Source: Desmodus rotundus
Lineage: Eukaryota > Chordata > Mammalia > Chiroptera > Phyllostomidae
DNA length: 64,000 bases
Direction of reading: 5' to 3'
Assembly (NCBI RefSeq): GCF_022682495.2
Contig: NC_071391.1
Location: 12,127,680 to 12,191,679 of the forward strand
Under the pieces are notes generated by a model. The model searched no databases. It was not told where the DNA came from and was given only the letters and a program-made list of their open reading frames with translations. The translations under genes were made by a program, and so were the position numbers. This document shows, piece by piece, positions 12,448-23,830 of the stretch. Position 1 is the stretch's first letter. Each line of letters begins with the position of its first letter.

Positions 12448-12834
12448 CTTAATTAAATGTATTGAGGTGACATTGGCTAATAAAACTATACAGGTGTCAG
12501 GAGTGCGGTTCTAAGATACATCACCTACATATTGAACTGTGTGTCCACCACCCATAGTCAAATCTTCTTACATCATATATTTGACCCTCTTTACCCTTCA
12601 CTCACCCCCCTCAACTCCTTTCCTTCTGGCAATCACTGTGCCGTTTTTTTGTGTCTGGGAGTTTTTGTTTTTCTTGGTTCTTTGTTACTGCCACTTTAAT
12701 ATCTCACATATGAATGAAATCACATGATTCTTAACTTTTTCTGTCTGACTTATTTCACTTAGCCTGGTATTCTCAAGGCCCATTCATATTGTCAAAAACA
12801 GTCATATTTCATCTTTTCATTTGACTTCATTATA
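12448..12834 (-). mobile_element. Old L1 (L1MA-type) 3' end, antisense
   Basis: Starts ttaattaaatgtattgaggt, continues through ctaataaaactatacaggtg and the ccaccacccatagtcaaatc block, and ends in an ORF2-end region (tttttctgtctgacttattt). Shared with copy B (26891-27850), where a HAL1 fragment interrupts it. Confidence 0.7.
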
Positions 12835-13330
12835 CGTTTCCCTCTGAGGATATGAGGTCAGTCTTTTCCGAGCTGCACCCCATCTCCTGGTGGTTTTCTG
12901 GCAACCTTTGGAGTTCCACAGCTTGTAGATACGTCACCCCAGTCCCTGCCTCCATCTTCACATTGTAACTGGGTGCAGCCAAGAGGGGGGCCCCAAAACA
13001 GTGTGTGGCATTGAGAGACATCTTTCCTCAGGCGACGGGCAAGGGAAACTAGTAGGTTGGGGCTGCACCACCAGAGAGAAAGGGGGGGGTCCTTTCCGTA
13101 ATACTATGTGGTTCACCACCCCCCCATCATCTGTTCTGTACCAACATGGCATGTGAGCATGTGTCTCTGTGTTCAAATTTCTCCTTTTTATGAAGACATG
13201 AGTCATATTGGATTAGGGCCACCCCAACAACCTTATCTTGATAAGATGGTCACATTCACAGCCACTGGGGTTAGGACTTCAACATCTTTTCAGGGGATGC
13301 AATTCAACCCACAGCAAATCCTAGGATTGG
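12835..13330 (-). mobile_element. Ancient MaLR/ERVL-like LTR, split by a younger LTR
   Basis: Left part has gagttccacagcttgtagat and ctgcctccatcttcaca. Right part has ttggattagggcc, aaggtcaca-like and taggacttcaaca...caattcaacccacag. These are typical of ancient mammalian MaLR-type LTRs read in antisense. A later LTR (12964-13143) is inserted with a 4-bp acat duplication. The exact family is uncertain. Confidence 0.5.
12964..13143 (+). mobile_element. Solo LTR, internally deleted copy (180 bp)
   Basis: Begins TGTAAC and ends GTACCA, flanked by acat at 12960-12963 and 13144-13147. This is the copy A counterpart of the 847-bp LTR at 27977-28823. It keeps both ends but lacks the middle (about 667 bp). 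A 4-bp target duplication suggests a class I-like endogenous retroviral LTR. Confidence 0.7.
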
Positions 13331-13986
13331 AGAAGTGTTCTGAGGGAAATCATACTGAAGGACTGAGGCGCTCCAAATTTCCTCCAAAAGACCTGCTGTT
13401 GCCCTTGCCCTCCCTCAGCACCCTCCTCCTGTGAAGCCCAGGTTCCCATGGCCTATCAATGCCCAATTCAACTAATGCTCCCAGGGCAAAATCAGCCACA
13501 CAATTCAACTTTTTGAAGATCTTCTCTCTGAAGCCCATGCCTTTCATTTAGGTTGTCTCCTACTGCTCATACAGGTAATTTCTCTATTGTATTTGGCTTT
13601 CTAGGTATGCACAACAAGAGCATTTTTGGCCACAAGTTATTGAATCTTACCCAGGAACAGAAATTCATTTACATATTTTTTTGTTTATTCAATTCATAGT
13701 TATTAACCACACACCATGGGCACAATGCTATATTCTAGGTATTGGCAATCTAATGGTAAACCTTTTTAAAAAAGACACAAATCCCTACCCTCATATAAAC
13801 TGTATTCTAGTACATACACAAAAAATGAATACAAAATTATATGTTAGGGAATGATATTCCCTAAGGAGAAAAATTAAGCAGAGATGGAAGAATAGGAGAT
13901 ACACAATGTTAGTAGGTGGGAGGTGCACGTCTATGAGTTAGTCAGAAAACTCATTATTGACAAGACATGTTTTAACAATAAACCAA
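13331..13986. other. Intergenic, no gene seen
   Basis: Matches about 28996-29670 in copy B. It ends in the 5' copy of the HAL1 target duplication (aacaataaaccaa, 13974-13986). Confidence 0.6.
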
Positions 13987-16046
13987 GAAGAACCAAGATG
14001 GCGGCATAGGTAGACACACTGCGCCTCCTCGCACAACCAGAACTGACAGAAAATCGAACGGCAAGGAAGTCCGACACCAAGGAAATAAAAAATAAACATT
14101 CATCCAGACCTTTAGGAGGGGCAGAGATGGGCAGCCAGGGCGGAGAGGACTCAAGTTGCTGTGGCAGGACCGAGATTGGCGCAGTGTGGGACCAACAGGG
14201 CAGGCAGTCTGACCACTGGCAGACCCTGGGACCCCACATTCGTGCAAATGAACCGAGAGGGCCAGACTCAGAGTGGCAGAGAACGGGGCAGGCAGAGTGG
14301 CGGGTAGCACCCCGCGGCCCCACATTTGAGCACAGATAAACCAGACAAACGGCTGGGAGCAAAGCAGACCACGCCACCCAGGGCTCCAGCTCCGGGAAAT
14401 AAAGCCTCAAACTTCTGATTGAAAACGCCCGTAGGGGTTGGGGCAGCAGCAGGAGAGACTCCCAGCCTCACAGGAGAGGTCGTTGGAGAGACCCAAAGGG
14501 GCCTAAGGTGTGCACAAGCCCACCCACTCGGGAACCAGCGCCAGAGGGGCCCAGTTTGATTGTGGGTAGCGGAGTGAAAGACTGAAATCCGGTGGAGACT
14601 GGAGCAGACGCCATTGCTCCCTCTCGGCCCCTCCCCCACATACACCATCACTGCGGAGCGACCAGCATTACCCCGCCCCGGTGAACACCTAAGGCTCTGC
14701 CCCTTTAAGTAACAGAAGTGCCGAGACAAAAAAAAAAAAAAGGCCCAAATGACAGAACACTTCAAAGCTCCAGAAAAATGCAACTAAGCGAGGAAGAGAT
14801 AGCCAACCTATCGGATGCACAATTCGAAACACTGGATATTAAGACTCTCACAGAATTGGTTGAATTGGTTTGAAAACTAGATGAAAAAATGAAGGCTATG
14901 CCAAGAAAAACAAAGGAAAATGTACAGGGAAACAATAGTGATGCAAAGGAAACTGGGACTCAAATCAATGGTGTGGAGCAGAAGGAAGAAAGAAACAGCC
15001 AACCAGAAAAGAATGAAGAAACAAGAATTCGGAAAAAGGAGGAGAGGCTTAGGAACCTCCAGGACATCTTGAAATGTTCCAACATCCGAATTATAGGGGT
15101 GCCAGAAGGAGAAGAGGAAGAACAAAAAATTGAAAACTTATTTGAACAAATAATGAAGAAGAACTTCCCCAGTCTGGCAAAGGAAATAGACTTCCAGGAA
15201 GCCCAGGAAGCTCAGAGAGTCCCAAAGAAGCTGGACCCAAGGAGGAACACACCAAGGCACATCATAATTACATTAGCCAAGATGAAACAGACAGAGAGAA
15301 TCTTAGAAGCAGCAAGAGAAAAGGAGACAGTTACCTACAAAGGACTTCCCATAAGACTGTCAGCTGATTTCTCAAAAGAGACCTTAGAGGCAAGAAGGAA
15401 CTGGCAAGTAGTATTCCAAGTCATGAAAGGCAAGGGCCTACATCCAAGATTACTGTATCCAGCAAAGCTATCATTTAGAATGAAGGGAAGATAAAGTGCT
15501 TCTCAGATAAGATCAAGTTAAAGGAGTTCATCATCACCAAGCCATTATTATATGAAATGTTGAAGGGACTTATCTAAGAAAAAGAAGATAAAAAATAGGA
15601 ACAGTAAAAATGACAGCAAACTCACAGTTATTAACAAACATACCTAAAAGAAGGGGAGAAAAGGCATACAACTGTAATTGAATAACAATAAAAATTTAAA
15701 AAAAAACCCCACACCATAACCAAAACAAAAGAAAACTAAGCAAATGACTAGAACAGAAACAGAACCACAGTAATGGAGATCTCATGGAGGGTTATCAATA
15801 GGGGATTGGGAGGGGGAGAGAGGGGGGAAAGGTACAGAGAATAAATAGCATAAATGATAGGTGGGAAATAGGGAGAGGGTAAGAATAGTATAGGAAATGT
15901 AGAAGCCAAAGAACTTATAAGTATGACCCATGGACATGAACTATAAGGGGGGAATGTGGGAGGGAGGGGGTGGGCAGGATGGAGTGGAGTGAGGTGGGGG
16001 GAATAGGACAACTGTAATAGCATAATCAATAAATATATTTTAAAAA
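13987..16046 (+). mobile_element. HAL1-like (half-L1) retrotransposon 1
   Basis: A 2.06-kb element bounded by perfect 13-bp target duplications (13974-13986 and 16047-16059). Copy B has the empty site at about 29659. It opens with an L1-like 5' motif (agaaccaagatggcggc), then a CpG-rich leader of about 740 bp, an A-run (about 14728-14741), an ORF1-type frame (14778-15577) and directly a 3' UTR ending aatagcataatcaataaata plus an A-tail. No endonuclease or RT (ORF2) is present. Near-identical organisation to the element at 30535. L1 ORF1 without ORF2 is the definition of the known mammalian HAL1 class; calling it HAL1 is inference without a repeat-library match. Confidence 0.82.
14778..15577 (+). 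pseudogene. HAL1 ORF1 (L1 ORF1p-like), interrupted
   Basis: Codes for an L1 ORF1p-like RNA-binding protein. An acidic N-terminus is followed by a charged helix, an RRM-like core with IRIIGVPEGEEEEQ, and the C-terminal domain with ETVTYKGLPIRLSADFS and LLYPAKLSF. An in-frame TGA at 14871-14873 separates the first 31 codons from the rest. A single-base loss near 15481 ends the main frame (14889-15494) about 27 codons early. The leader ATG found in L1 ORF1 just after the A-run is lost or out of frame. ORF1p normally trimerises and coats L1 RNA; this copy is unlikely to make a full protein. Confidence 0.75.
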
Positions 16047-16780
16047 AACAATAAACCAAAGAATATGAGGAGGTAAGCCAATCCTATATCCAGAGGACAA
16101 ATAGTGAAGACACAAAAAACAACCTGTGTGAAGCTCCTTAGGCAGGAGCACGCCTGATGTCATGTAAAAAGTTGTCAGTGATGATGTCTTATATGTCACA
16201 TCGGGCCAAACAATCATTAGAGTGGGGCAGGAGTAGACACAAGCTGGAAATGATGGAAGTGTAGTTGAAAATTAGCGGATATGAAATTGGGAGATTTTGG
16301 AAGGATTTGAATCATAGGTAATGACTATGTCTAGGGTACCACCATGGGGGGAGCAGCTGAGACAGACTAAAGGAAAAGTTGGTTGTTGTAAATTAACATA
16401 TCAAAACTTCATATTACAAATTCAAACATGTACTTTAAGTTGCTTTCAAAGTTTTATCCTAACGACATACTTTTGAATCAACCTCTTCTCCTTAATAGCC
16501 TTTGGTTATTTTTAATAATTGCATCAAAACTAATTTTCAGGGTTTGGTGGGATCAGAGGTGGAAGGTGGGGATGGCTGTGATGGGGGGAAGTAGTGCAGG
16601 TATGGCAGACACGACGGTACCTGAAAAACAGTAAATAAATACACAAATAAATAAAGTTAAAAGACCTTTACAAAGTGGAAATATGAGCATATTAGCCTAC
16701 ATTCTGAGAAAATAAAATTCAAATACTCCAGGTATATTAAAGTGCTTTGATCCTCAGCTAATAATTTTTCTTTAATTAGT
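16047..16780. other. Intergenic to the A/B duplication junction
   Basis: No gene. The 3' target duplication of the HAL1 element is at 16047-16059. Matches about 29671-30402. The head-to-tail junction with copy B is at 16780/16781. Confidence 0.7.
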
Positions 16781-18009
16781 GATGGTGATATATTGTTTAG
16801 ATCAGCCTTAGTTACACACGCCTTGGACTCCAGCCCTGCCTCTGGCTCACAAGGCAGGGAAGGGAAAGTATATTCCCTGTTGTACATGGCCAACTGTGGT
16901 CACTATCTCCTTCCACATGGACTCATGGTTTCCAAGGCTGATGCAATGCTTTAATTATTTAGAACGTTTGGTGCCAAAACTACTTCCACACTAACAGGCA
17001 CTTTTTTATCAACTCTCCTGTGATACCTTCTAGAAACCCATGATTTGGGGCAAAGAAGCTTTGGTGATGAATCTTACTATGAGCTACTGAAAATGGCTTC
17101 TACCAGCAGACACAATTCTTGAATGGCCTGTCCCGGGATGAACCATGTCTGAGGCCTCTTTCCTTTCTCCCCGTCATTGAGTTCATACCAACTCTCTGCC
17201 TTTATACAAAATATCTTCCTGAGATCCCTCTCCTTACCTTCTTGTCATTCAGAGCGCCCGCACAGCACCTTTGCTTATGTACGTGACATCTAATGTCACC
17301 CTTTTAGTGTGTCAGCAACAGTTTCTCAAATATGAATATCTTGGAGAAGATTTTTTATAAAAATTCTGTGAAGTTCAGCTTCACCCATGATATTCACCCC
17401 AAATTATTTATCAGCCTAAACTTCAGCATTTGAAAGGCTGATGAGTTTGATGCCATTTCAGGGTCATTTCTGACATTTCTGCCCATCAGGGATATGACAG
17501 CATGGATTACTGCCACGTCCAATCAGCATAACGTTTCTGTTTACAAATCAGTCCTGGCATTCAGATTCGTTGCTATTATATGAACATCTACTCTCAAGTG
17601 TTAGTGAACAATTCAGTTACGACTTAGAGAGAATGTCTCCTTATTTGTTTTGTTATTCTCACTTTGGTTTCCTTTTGCATATGAAACATGAAGCAGATGG
17701 ACATTCTCATATCAATCATCGTAATACTAACTTCTTTTCCAAAACGTGAACACAGACACAACAGCCACAGCTCAGCTGCAAATGACAGTAAATCACCTCA
17801 GGAACAAGCACAAATAAGGTTACAAAGAAAAATGAAATTGCACCACTTTTTTCATTCATTTTTTTAACCTAACACACATTAGTCATAAAGAATGGAATCC
17901 TATCTCTTTTGCTTGCCTCAAAATAATTAATTATATGAATAAGGCTTGTACAGTTCTGTAATAGTAACTGTAGGGGTGAATACACATATAATACCTTTTT
18001 TGATATGTT
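16781..18009. other. Intergenic, no gene seen (copy B)
   Basis: Counterpart of 305-1565; only small differences seen. No coding evidence. Confidence 0.6.
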
Positions 18010-18340
18010 TTTATTTATTTTTATTTTATTATTTCCCTTTATTTTATTTTATTCTTCTTCAAGTACAGTTGTCTGCATTTTCCCCCCATCTTTCACCCTC
18101 ACCCCAGTTATCCCCACCTCACTCCCCTGATTCCAACCCCCGCCCCTTGTTTTTGTCCATATATCCTTTAGAGTTGTTTCTGAAAACCCTTCCCCTTTTC
18201 CCCCATTATGCCCTCTGATCTCCCCTCTGCTTACTGCCTGCTTGTTCTTAATTTCAATGTCTCTGGTTATATTTTGCTTGCTTGTTTGTTTTGTTGATTA
18301 GGTTTCACTTCAAGGTGAGATCATAATACATTTGTCTTAA
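18010..18340 (-). mobile_element. Older L1 3' end, shared by both copies
   Basis: Counterpart of 3625-3925, with acagttgtctgcattttc and the C-rich 3' UTR in antisense. It has no adjacent younger L1, which identifies the L1 at 1566-3624 as specific to copy A. Confidence 0.8.
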
Positions 18341-19374
18341 AGTATGTTTTAAATTTTTAATATTTTCATTTCTTTGTGTGATTTGGACAGTTTAGAAAAT
18401 AATGAACATTGGAAGGGGTTTTGGTGACTTCTTCCAGTGGGATGTTGAAGAAACTTTCCGGGATAGGGCAGGAAGGGTGGGAAGAGGAAACAGAGTGAAG
18501 TGGAGGACACTGGACCAAGTTAAACAATTCAGTCTTTGCAGAGAAGGAAATTAGCTCTTTCTGGAAACACCTGGGTATGCTGGATACTCTAGGTACCACT
18601 TCTTACCCAGAAAGATTTTCAAAATTCTCCTTTGATTACTTCCCAGCAGAGCATGCTAGAGCAGAAATAACCTAGTGTTCCCAGTTACTGGGGTAAGATT
18701 GAAGAACTAACAACTGCCAAGATTTCTATTCTTGCTGACTGATATCAGAGAAAGGTGCTGGCACACCTGAGTGTGTAGGGAGGTGACTGTCATATCAGTG
18801 GGGTGTGGAAAGTTAATTCATCCTGGGTGACATCAGGAATCAGGTTGTAGATAACCTTTAGAAACATGGGATAAAAGCTCCCCCTGAGGTCACAGGAATC
18901 CGTAATGAAATGTGCCATCAGATTGGAGTCAGCTTTGGCTGGATTTCAAGTCATCATGAGTTTGCTCTCGGGTATTTTGCCATTGGTGTTGGCATACTGC
19001 AACCTCGGAGTCTATGGGTTCCTGGAACAGAAGCAATGCCTTTTTTGTTATTTGGGCACTTCTGCTTCTATCCCCGTTGCCTAAAGTGAGAAAACCTACC
19101 AGCTTTCTGGATGTAAACTGGAGTATTTTAAAGATGTGACTCTACTGTCCCCTTAGCTTACACTGTTTCTGGTGAGAATTCTGCTGCAATTTTTATCTTT
19201 ATTTCTCTGTGCACAGTGGCTTGTCTCTTTAGCTGCTTTTAACATTTTTCTTTGCTGCTGCTCTTGACCTATTACAATTTATCTTTTACTGTAATTTCCT
19301 CCATTTTCTACTTGAGGTTAGTTAGATACTTGGGTTTATGCATTTACAGCTTTCAATAAACTTGGGGGAAACCT
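18341..19374. other. Intergenic, no gene seen (copy B)
   Basis: Counterpart of 3926-4963, with no recognisable coding region. Confidence 0.6.
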
Positions 19375-19565
19375 GCCCTGGCTGGTGAAGTTCAGTGGAT
19401 TGAACACAGGATGCGAACCCAAGGGTCGCTGGTTCGATTCCCAGTCAGGGCACATGCCTGAGTTTCGGGACAGGTACCCTGTGGGAGCCACGTGACAGGC
19501 AACCACACATTGATGTTTCGCTTCCTGTCTTTCTCCCTCCCTTCCCCTCCAAAAATAAATACAAA
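19375..19565 (+). mobile_element. VES SINE (copy B)
   Basis: Starts gccctggctggtgaagttca and keeps ggttcgattcccagtcaggg. Orthologous in position to 4964-5155, so this is one ancestral insertion duplicated with the segment. Confidence 0.9.
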
Positions 19566-21770
19566 AAATTTGTAATTAGTTAATTAATTAAATTAAGGGG
19601 AAATTGGCCATTATTTCTTTCAGTATTTTTTGCTGTCCTTCTTCCCATTCATTCTATTCTTTGACAATTTCCAAATCAAGTAGAGAAACAGCCACACAAC
19701 CTCATCCCTGTCCAGGCTGGGACATCCTGGTTCATGGTCATTTATGTAGCTCTCCAACCCTTTTATTATTTTGGCCTTTATGAGATCTTTCCACAAGGTG
19801 TTTCTTGACTCAAATAACAAACCAGTCGCAGCTCCAAGTTTCACCTCATCCTTTTTGTAGATTTTTTAGAGTTGCTTGTCCTCAGAAACTATTGTAGATT
19901 TTGTAGATTTTGCTTGTCCTCAGAAACTATTAATGTGTTGTGTAAATTTTTAACCAAGCTGTGCCTCATCCTGTGATTGCAGTCTATTTACTCCATTATG
20001 TTTCTCCCATCTTCTCTAATTGAGTCCTTATCTAAAATATAAAGAGATCTGGGCTCTCCTTTGTCTAATAATGAGAAGGAAATTCCTGAAGCTTTCTGAG
20101 TTTTCATTTAGTCACAAATAAACATTTTTCTCATGCTACAATAAATTTGAAGGAATAACAAGAGGTAAGAATTGAGGTTTTATTTTGAGTGTCTTGGTTA
20201 TTTGAGAATCAATTTTAGTGAAATATAATCTTCGTAAGGCCACGTTCAAATACCCTCAAAACAAAACTGTAAGAAATTAAGAAAACTGTTCATTTGAAAG
20301 AGTATAAATCCAAATAGCTACCTGTGAATATGGTATTGAGAGCTCTGACAAATGTCCCATTTGGGACTCACATATTTATTCTGCCCCCACTTGCCTAAAC
20401 CAGAACTATTGGGAATCTTTGGTGCAACATAACATTTCTCTTCAGTTTATGGAAATGCTTCACATACTTATGAGTTTATTGTGTTCCTTTATCATTAGCC
20501 CATATGACTAGGAGTAATACTTTCTGGTGCAAATTTGATGGTAATTATGAACTCGGGTACTGAAATGGCATGACACTACTTAATTATGAGATTATGAAAT
20601 TGAAGTGGAGTTGGTGGGGGTTGAAAATTATACACATGGATTAGGTTGTCTTCCATATGAAAAAACACACTTTAAAATACTCTCCTATAAAACTAAAAAA
20701 ACAAATTTGAGAAGTACCAGACCTCACTTTTAATACCAGATTCTTCTCCAAAAATCTTAATTTTGAGTTTTGAGATACTATAGAAGCAAATAACAACAAA
20801 CCTTTCCTGATACCCAAATAAACAAAAGAGCCAAGGAATATTAAGAACAGATAACAATATCCTTATTTAAGGATACTCCTTATTTAAGGAAAATTCATTA
20901 TTTTCCTGCAAATGTTCATACACCCAAAAGTAATGATCAACAACTAAGAAAGATAAAGCTCCTTCTCTCCCAATTGGACAAGATTTCCACTTTCTGTTCT
21001 CCCTTTCTCTCTCTTCATCATGCATTCTTCTCTGTCCCATCTTCTTCCCTGAACATCCCTAGTTTCTGCTACCAGATTCTCTACTGCCTCTTCCTCTCCT
21101 TTGTGAGGACCAGTGGAAAGACCCCAAAGAGCAACTGACTCGCTGACAGTGCTATCTTGTCCAAATATCACACTCCTCCCTCCTGCACCATGCACAGAAT
21201 TAATTTGAGAAATTTTCCAGGGACAGCACAGGTTTTTACTGATGCTTCTGGTTTTATTGGACTTGGAGGGTCCATCAGTGTAGACACCCTGAGTGAAGGA
21301 GGCTAAGGCACACATTCCAGAGGATCAATTTCTCTGAACGTCTTCTCTAATCATCAGGTTGCCACGACAGCAACTTTGAGTGTAAGTGTCCAGGCCCTAG
21401 GCATTACTCTGATGACTGCACTCATAAGGACAAGAACGAAATGTAGGAAGAACTTGGGGCACATACACACATGCACACACCTACACTTATTCTGTCATTT
21501 GTCAGTACTTTTCATTCGGATGAAAAATTTGTATAAGAAGCTAAATTACCTAATGAGTGTGACCAAATGTTGATAGAATTCAAACAAAGGTCATTGTGGG
21601 TTGTTCGAAATAGTTATGGACCTTAAGTAATAACCATGTTCTAATACAATACTCTCAGATTTCTTGTTTATTTCCCCACAAAAAAAGTTTATCTTTGTTG
21701 CACATGAAACAAAACTAAGATATTAAGGAAGTATACATTGGAGTCCCCATATACTATTCATTAACTGAAG
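19566..21770. other. Intergenic, 3' side of the copy B OR gene
   Basis: Contains the block 20026-20437 identical to copy A. The antisense 123-codon ORF (20944-21315) is not convincing as a gene: its copy A counterpart is broken by indels. Confidence 0.6.
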
Positions 21771-22685
21771 TCATAGTTTGTTACACCATAACTTTTTTAT
21801 GGCAATTTTCACCTCTGCATTCCTCAGTGTGTAGATCAGAGGGTTGAGCAAGGGTGTCCCAATTGTATAAAATACAGACACCATCTTGTCTACTGAAAAT
21901 GTGGTCGGCGGGCGTGTGTATATGAATATACACGGGCCAAAAAATATGACAACCACAATAAAGTGGGATGTGCATGTGGAAAGGGCTTTTCGCTTTCCTT
22001 CTCTGCTGTAGTTTCTCAGAGAGTACAAGATGACAACATAGGAGATACACAGGATTATAAAACTCACCATGCAAATGGCCCCACTATTAGAGACAACTAG
22101 CAAATTTATCACATATGTGTCCATGCAGGCAAGTTTCAACAAAGGCTGCAAATCACATAAATAGTGGTCAATCACATTGGGGCCACAGAAGGGCAATTGC
22201 AAAGCTAGGAAAATCTGTGCTAAAGAGTGGATACAAGATCCCAACCAGGCCACACTCACCAGCATGCCACAGACTCGCTGGCTCATGATGATTGGGTATT
22301 GCAAGGGCTTACAAATGGCGACATAGCGATCAAAGGCCATGAGGATGAGCACAAAGATCTCCATAGCCCCAAAAAAGTGGAATGCGAATAACTGAGTCAT
22401 GCACTCATTGTAGGAAATGGTATTCTTCTGAGAAAGGGCATTCACAATCAACCTGGGGGCGGTGGTTGTAGAGAAGCAGGCATCAGCAAAGGACAGATAG
22501 AACAGGAAGAAATACATGGGACTCCCAAGGGTCTTGCTGCTTTTAATAGTCACTACAATGAGAAAGTTCCATGACAGTGTCGCAAGGTAAAGAATCAAGA
22601 AGACCACAAATACTGTTTTCTGCTTTCCTGCATCCTGTGTCAACCCAAACAAAATGAATTCAATCACACTGCTATTCATTGCCAT
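21771..22685 (-). CDS. OR4C11: Olfactory receptor, OR4C11-like (copy B)
   Basis: Intact 304-aa class II odorant receptor from ATG 22685 (an upstream in-frame ATG at 22718 would add 11 aa). Same architecture as copy A: sequon N4, WN at 39-40 in TM1, PMYFFL, MAFDRYVAIC at 116-125, KALSTCTSH at 233-241 and NPLIY at 281-285. It differs from copy A at 19 of 304 residues, 13 of them packed into residues 101-176 (TM3, TM4 and extracellular loop 2). That region lines the odorant pocket, so the two may recognise different ligands. The C-terminal and N-terminal thirds are almost identical. An ortholog name beyond OR4C11-like cannot be fixed for either copy. Confidence 0.93.
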   Translation of the reverse strand: MAMNSSVIEFILFGLTQDAGKQKTVFVVFLILYLATLSWNFLIVVTIKSSKTLGSPMYFFLFYLSFADACFSTTTAPRLIVNALSQKNTISYNECMTQLFAFHFFGAMEIFVLILMAFDRYVAICKPLQYPIIMSQRVCGMLVSVAWLGSCIHSLAQIFLALQLPFCGPNVIDHYLCDLQPLLKLACMDTYVINLLVVSNSGAICMVSFIILCISYVVILYSLRNYSREGKRKALSTCTSHFIVVVIFFGPCIFIYTRPPTTFSVDKMVSVFYTIGTPLLNPLIYTLRNAEVKIAIKKLWCNKL

Positions 22686-22725
22686 GCTGGAGTCTGTACG
22701 TACGATGCAGTTGACCAAAGTTTCA

Positions 22726-22749
22726 TCTGCAGACAGAAGAAACGAAGAG
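22726..22749 (-). other. Probable 3' splice acceptor of the 5' UTR intron (copy B)
   Basis: The same cttctgtctgcag context as copy A, with the exon beginning at 22726, 41 nt upstream of ATG 22685. Conserved in both duplicates. Confidence 0.55.
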
Positions 22750-23525
22750 TCAGCTTGAGATCAGTGACTGAACTCTAAATTTCTTGTTTCTACTACATCC
22801 TGTTACCCCAACTGCTTTTAATCCCCTGTGAATCTTTGTAAACCTGCAGATGCCAAAGGCCCTCCCAGATCTATCTGTTCAGAAACTCACTGCATTGGAC
22901 CAAAGCTTTTGCACATGGTATATGCGTGTTAATATGCATAAGGCAAATGTATGAGCAAAAAGAGAAAAGCTCAATAAGAAACCGCTATTGTAGCCAGATT
23001 CTCAATCTACAAGAAGAAATCTTGGAAAAGTAAGATTTTTTCCTATGTAAAAGCCAAGATGGACAGGTTATGAGGTTTGAATATATTGTTATTGGTGAAA
23101 TGTAAATTTTGGAGGAATACAGAACATGAGAATAGATTTTATTAAGATTTTTCCAGCTCCTAAGAAAAAATTACCACTCAGATTAATTTAACAAAAGTTA
23201 GTCATCATTTGTTTCTAAATTTGGTCCAACTAGACTTTGAGCTGCTCTATAATGAAGTGCCTACCTCCTTCAAGATGTCAGAGTTCCTCTGAAGATGTCT
23301 GTTTTTCTATTCCTTGCACTTAGAAACTTGGTGGGAAGCATACAGGTGTCCCCAACAAAATACAGACTGGCCTGAAGGCACCCTAAATATGATCGCATAC
23401 TGGCTGTGACCTGTCACTTCCTTTCTGACAGAAGGATCCAGGGCTCACATTCAATCACCTCTGTGGGGCTCAGCAAAATTAAAATCTCCCCTCAGCTCCA
23501 ATAGTTATATCTGTTGTCAATATTG
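22750..23525. other. Intergenic upstream of the copy B OR gene
   Basis: Counterpart of 8313-9074. Probably a 5' UTR intron; no first exon can be fixed by eye. Confidence 0.5.
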
Positions 23526-23830
23526 TTATAACACTGTGTATTTCAGAGAAGTTTCAGGTTCACAGGAAAACTGAGAGGAAGCTACAGAGATTATCCTCAT
23601 AGTCTCTGCCTCCACACATGCATGACACCCCACACACCATTATGCACATCCTCCGCCAGAGTGGTGCACCTGCAATAGTGATGAACCTACACTGACCCAT
23701 CATAATTACCCCAAATCCATAGTTGACCTTAGGGCTCATCATGACGATAGATGGCATGGGTTGGGATAAATGTGTAATGACAGGGGGCCATCATTACAAA
23801 AACCTACAGAGTATTTCCACTGTCCTAAAA
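23526..23830 (-). mobile_element. Old L1 (L1M-type) fragment (copy B)
   Basis: Counterpart of 9075-9390, with gaagtttcaggttcacagg and the same downstream block. Confidence 0.55.

Larger units (their letters stand above)
305..16780. repeat. Tandem segmental duplication, copy A
   Basis: About 16.5 kb matching copy B in the same order and orientation: unique DNA, VES SINE, OR4C11-like gene, old L1 ends, LTR and flanks. The match starts at gatggtgat (305 versus 16781) and ends in a cctca...cttaatta motif (about 16778 versus 30402). Copy A is longer because of an extra L1 (1566-3624) and a HAL1-like element (13987-16046). It lacks the HAL1 fragment of copy B and about 667 bp of an LTR. No long repeat is visible at both outer ends, so the breakpoint mechanism is unclear. 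Confidence 0.93.

Noticed and set aside
20944..21315. 123-codon antisense ORF in copy B
   Set aside because: The copy A counterpart is broken into two frames by indels, and no family is recognisable. Most likely chance.
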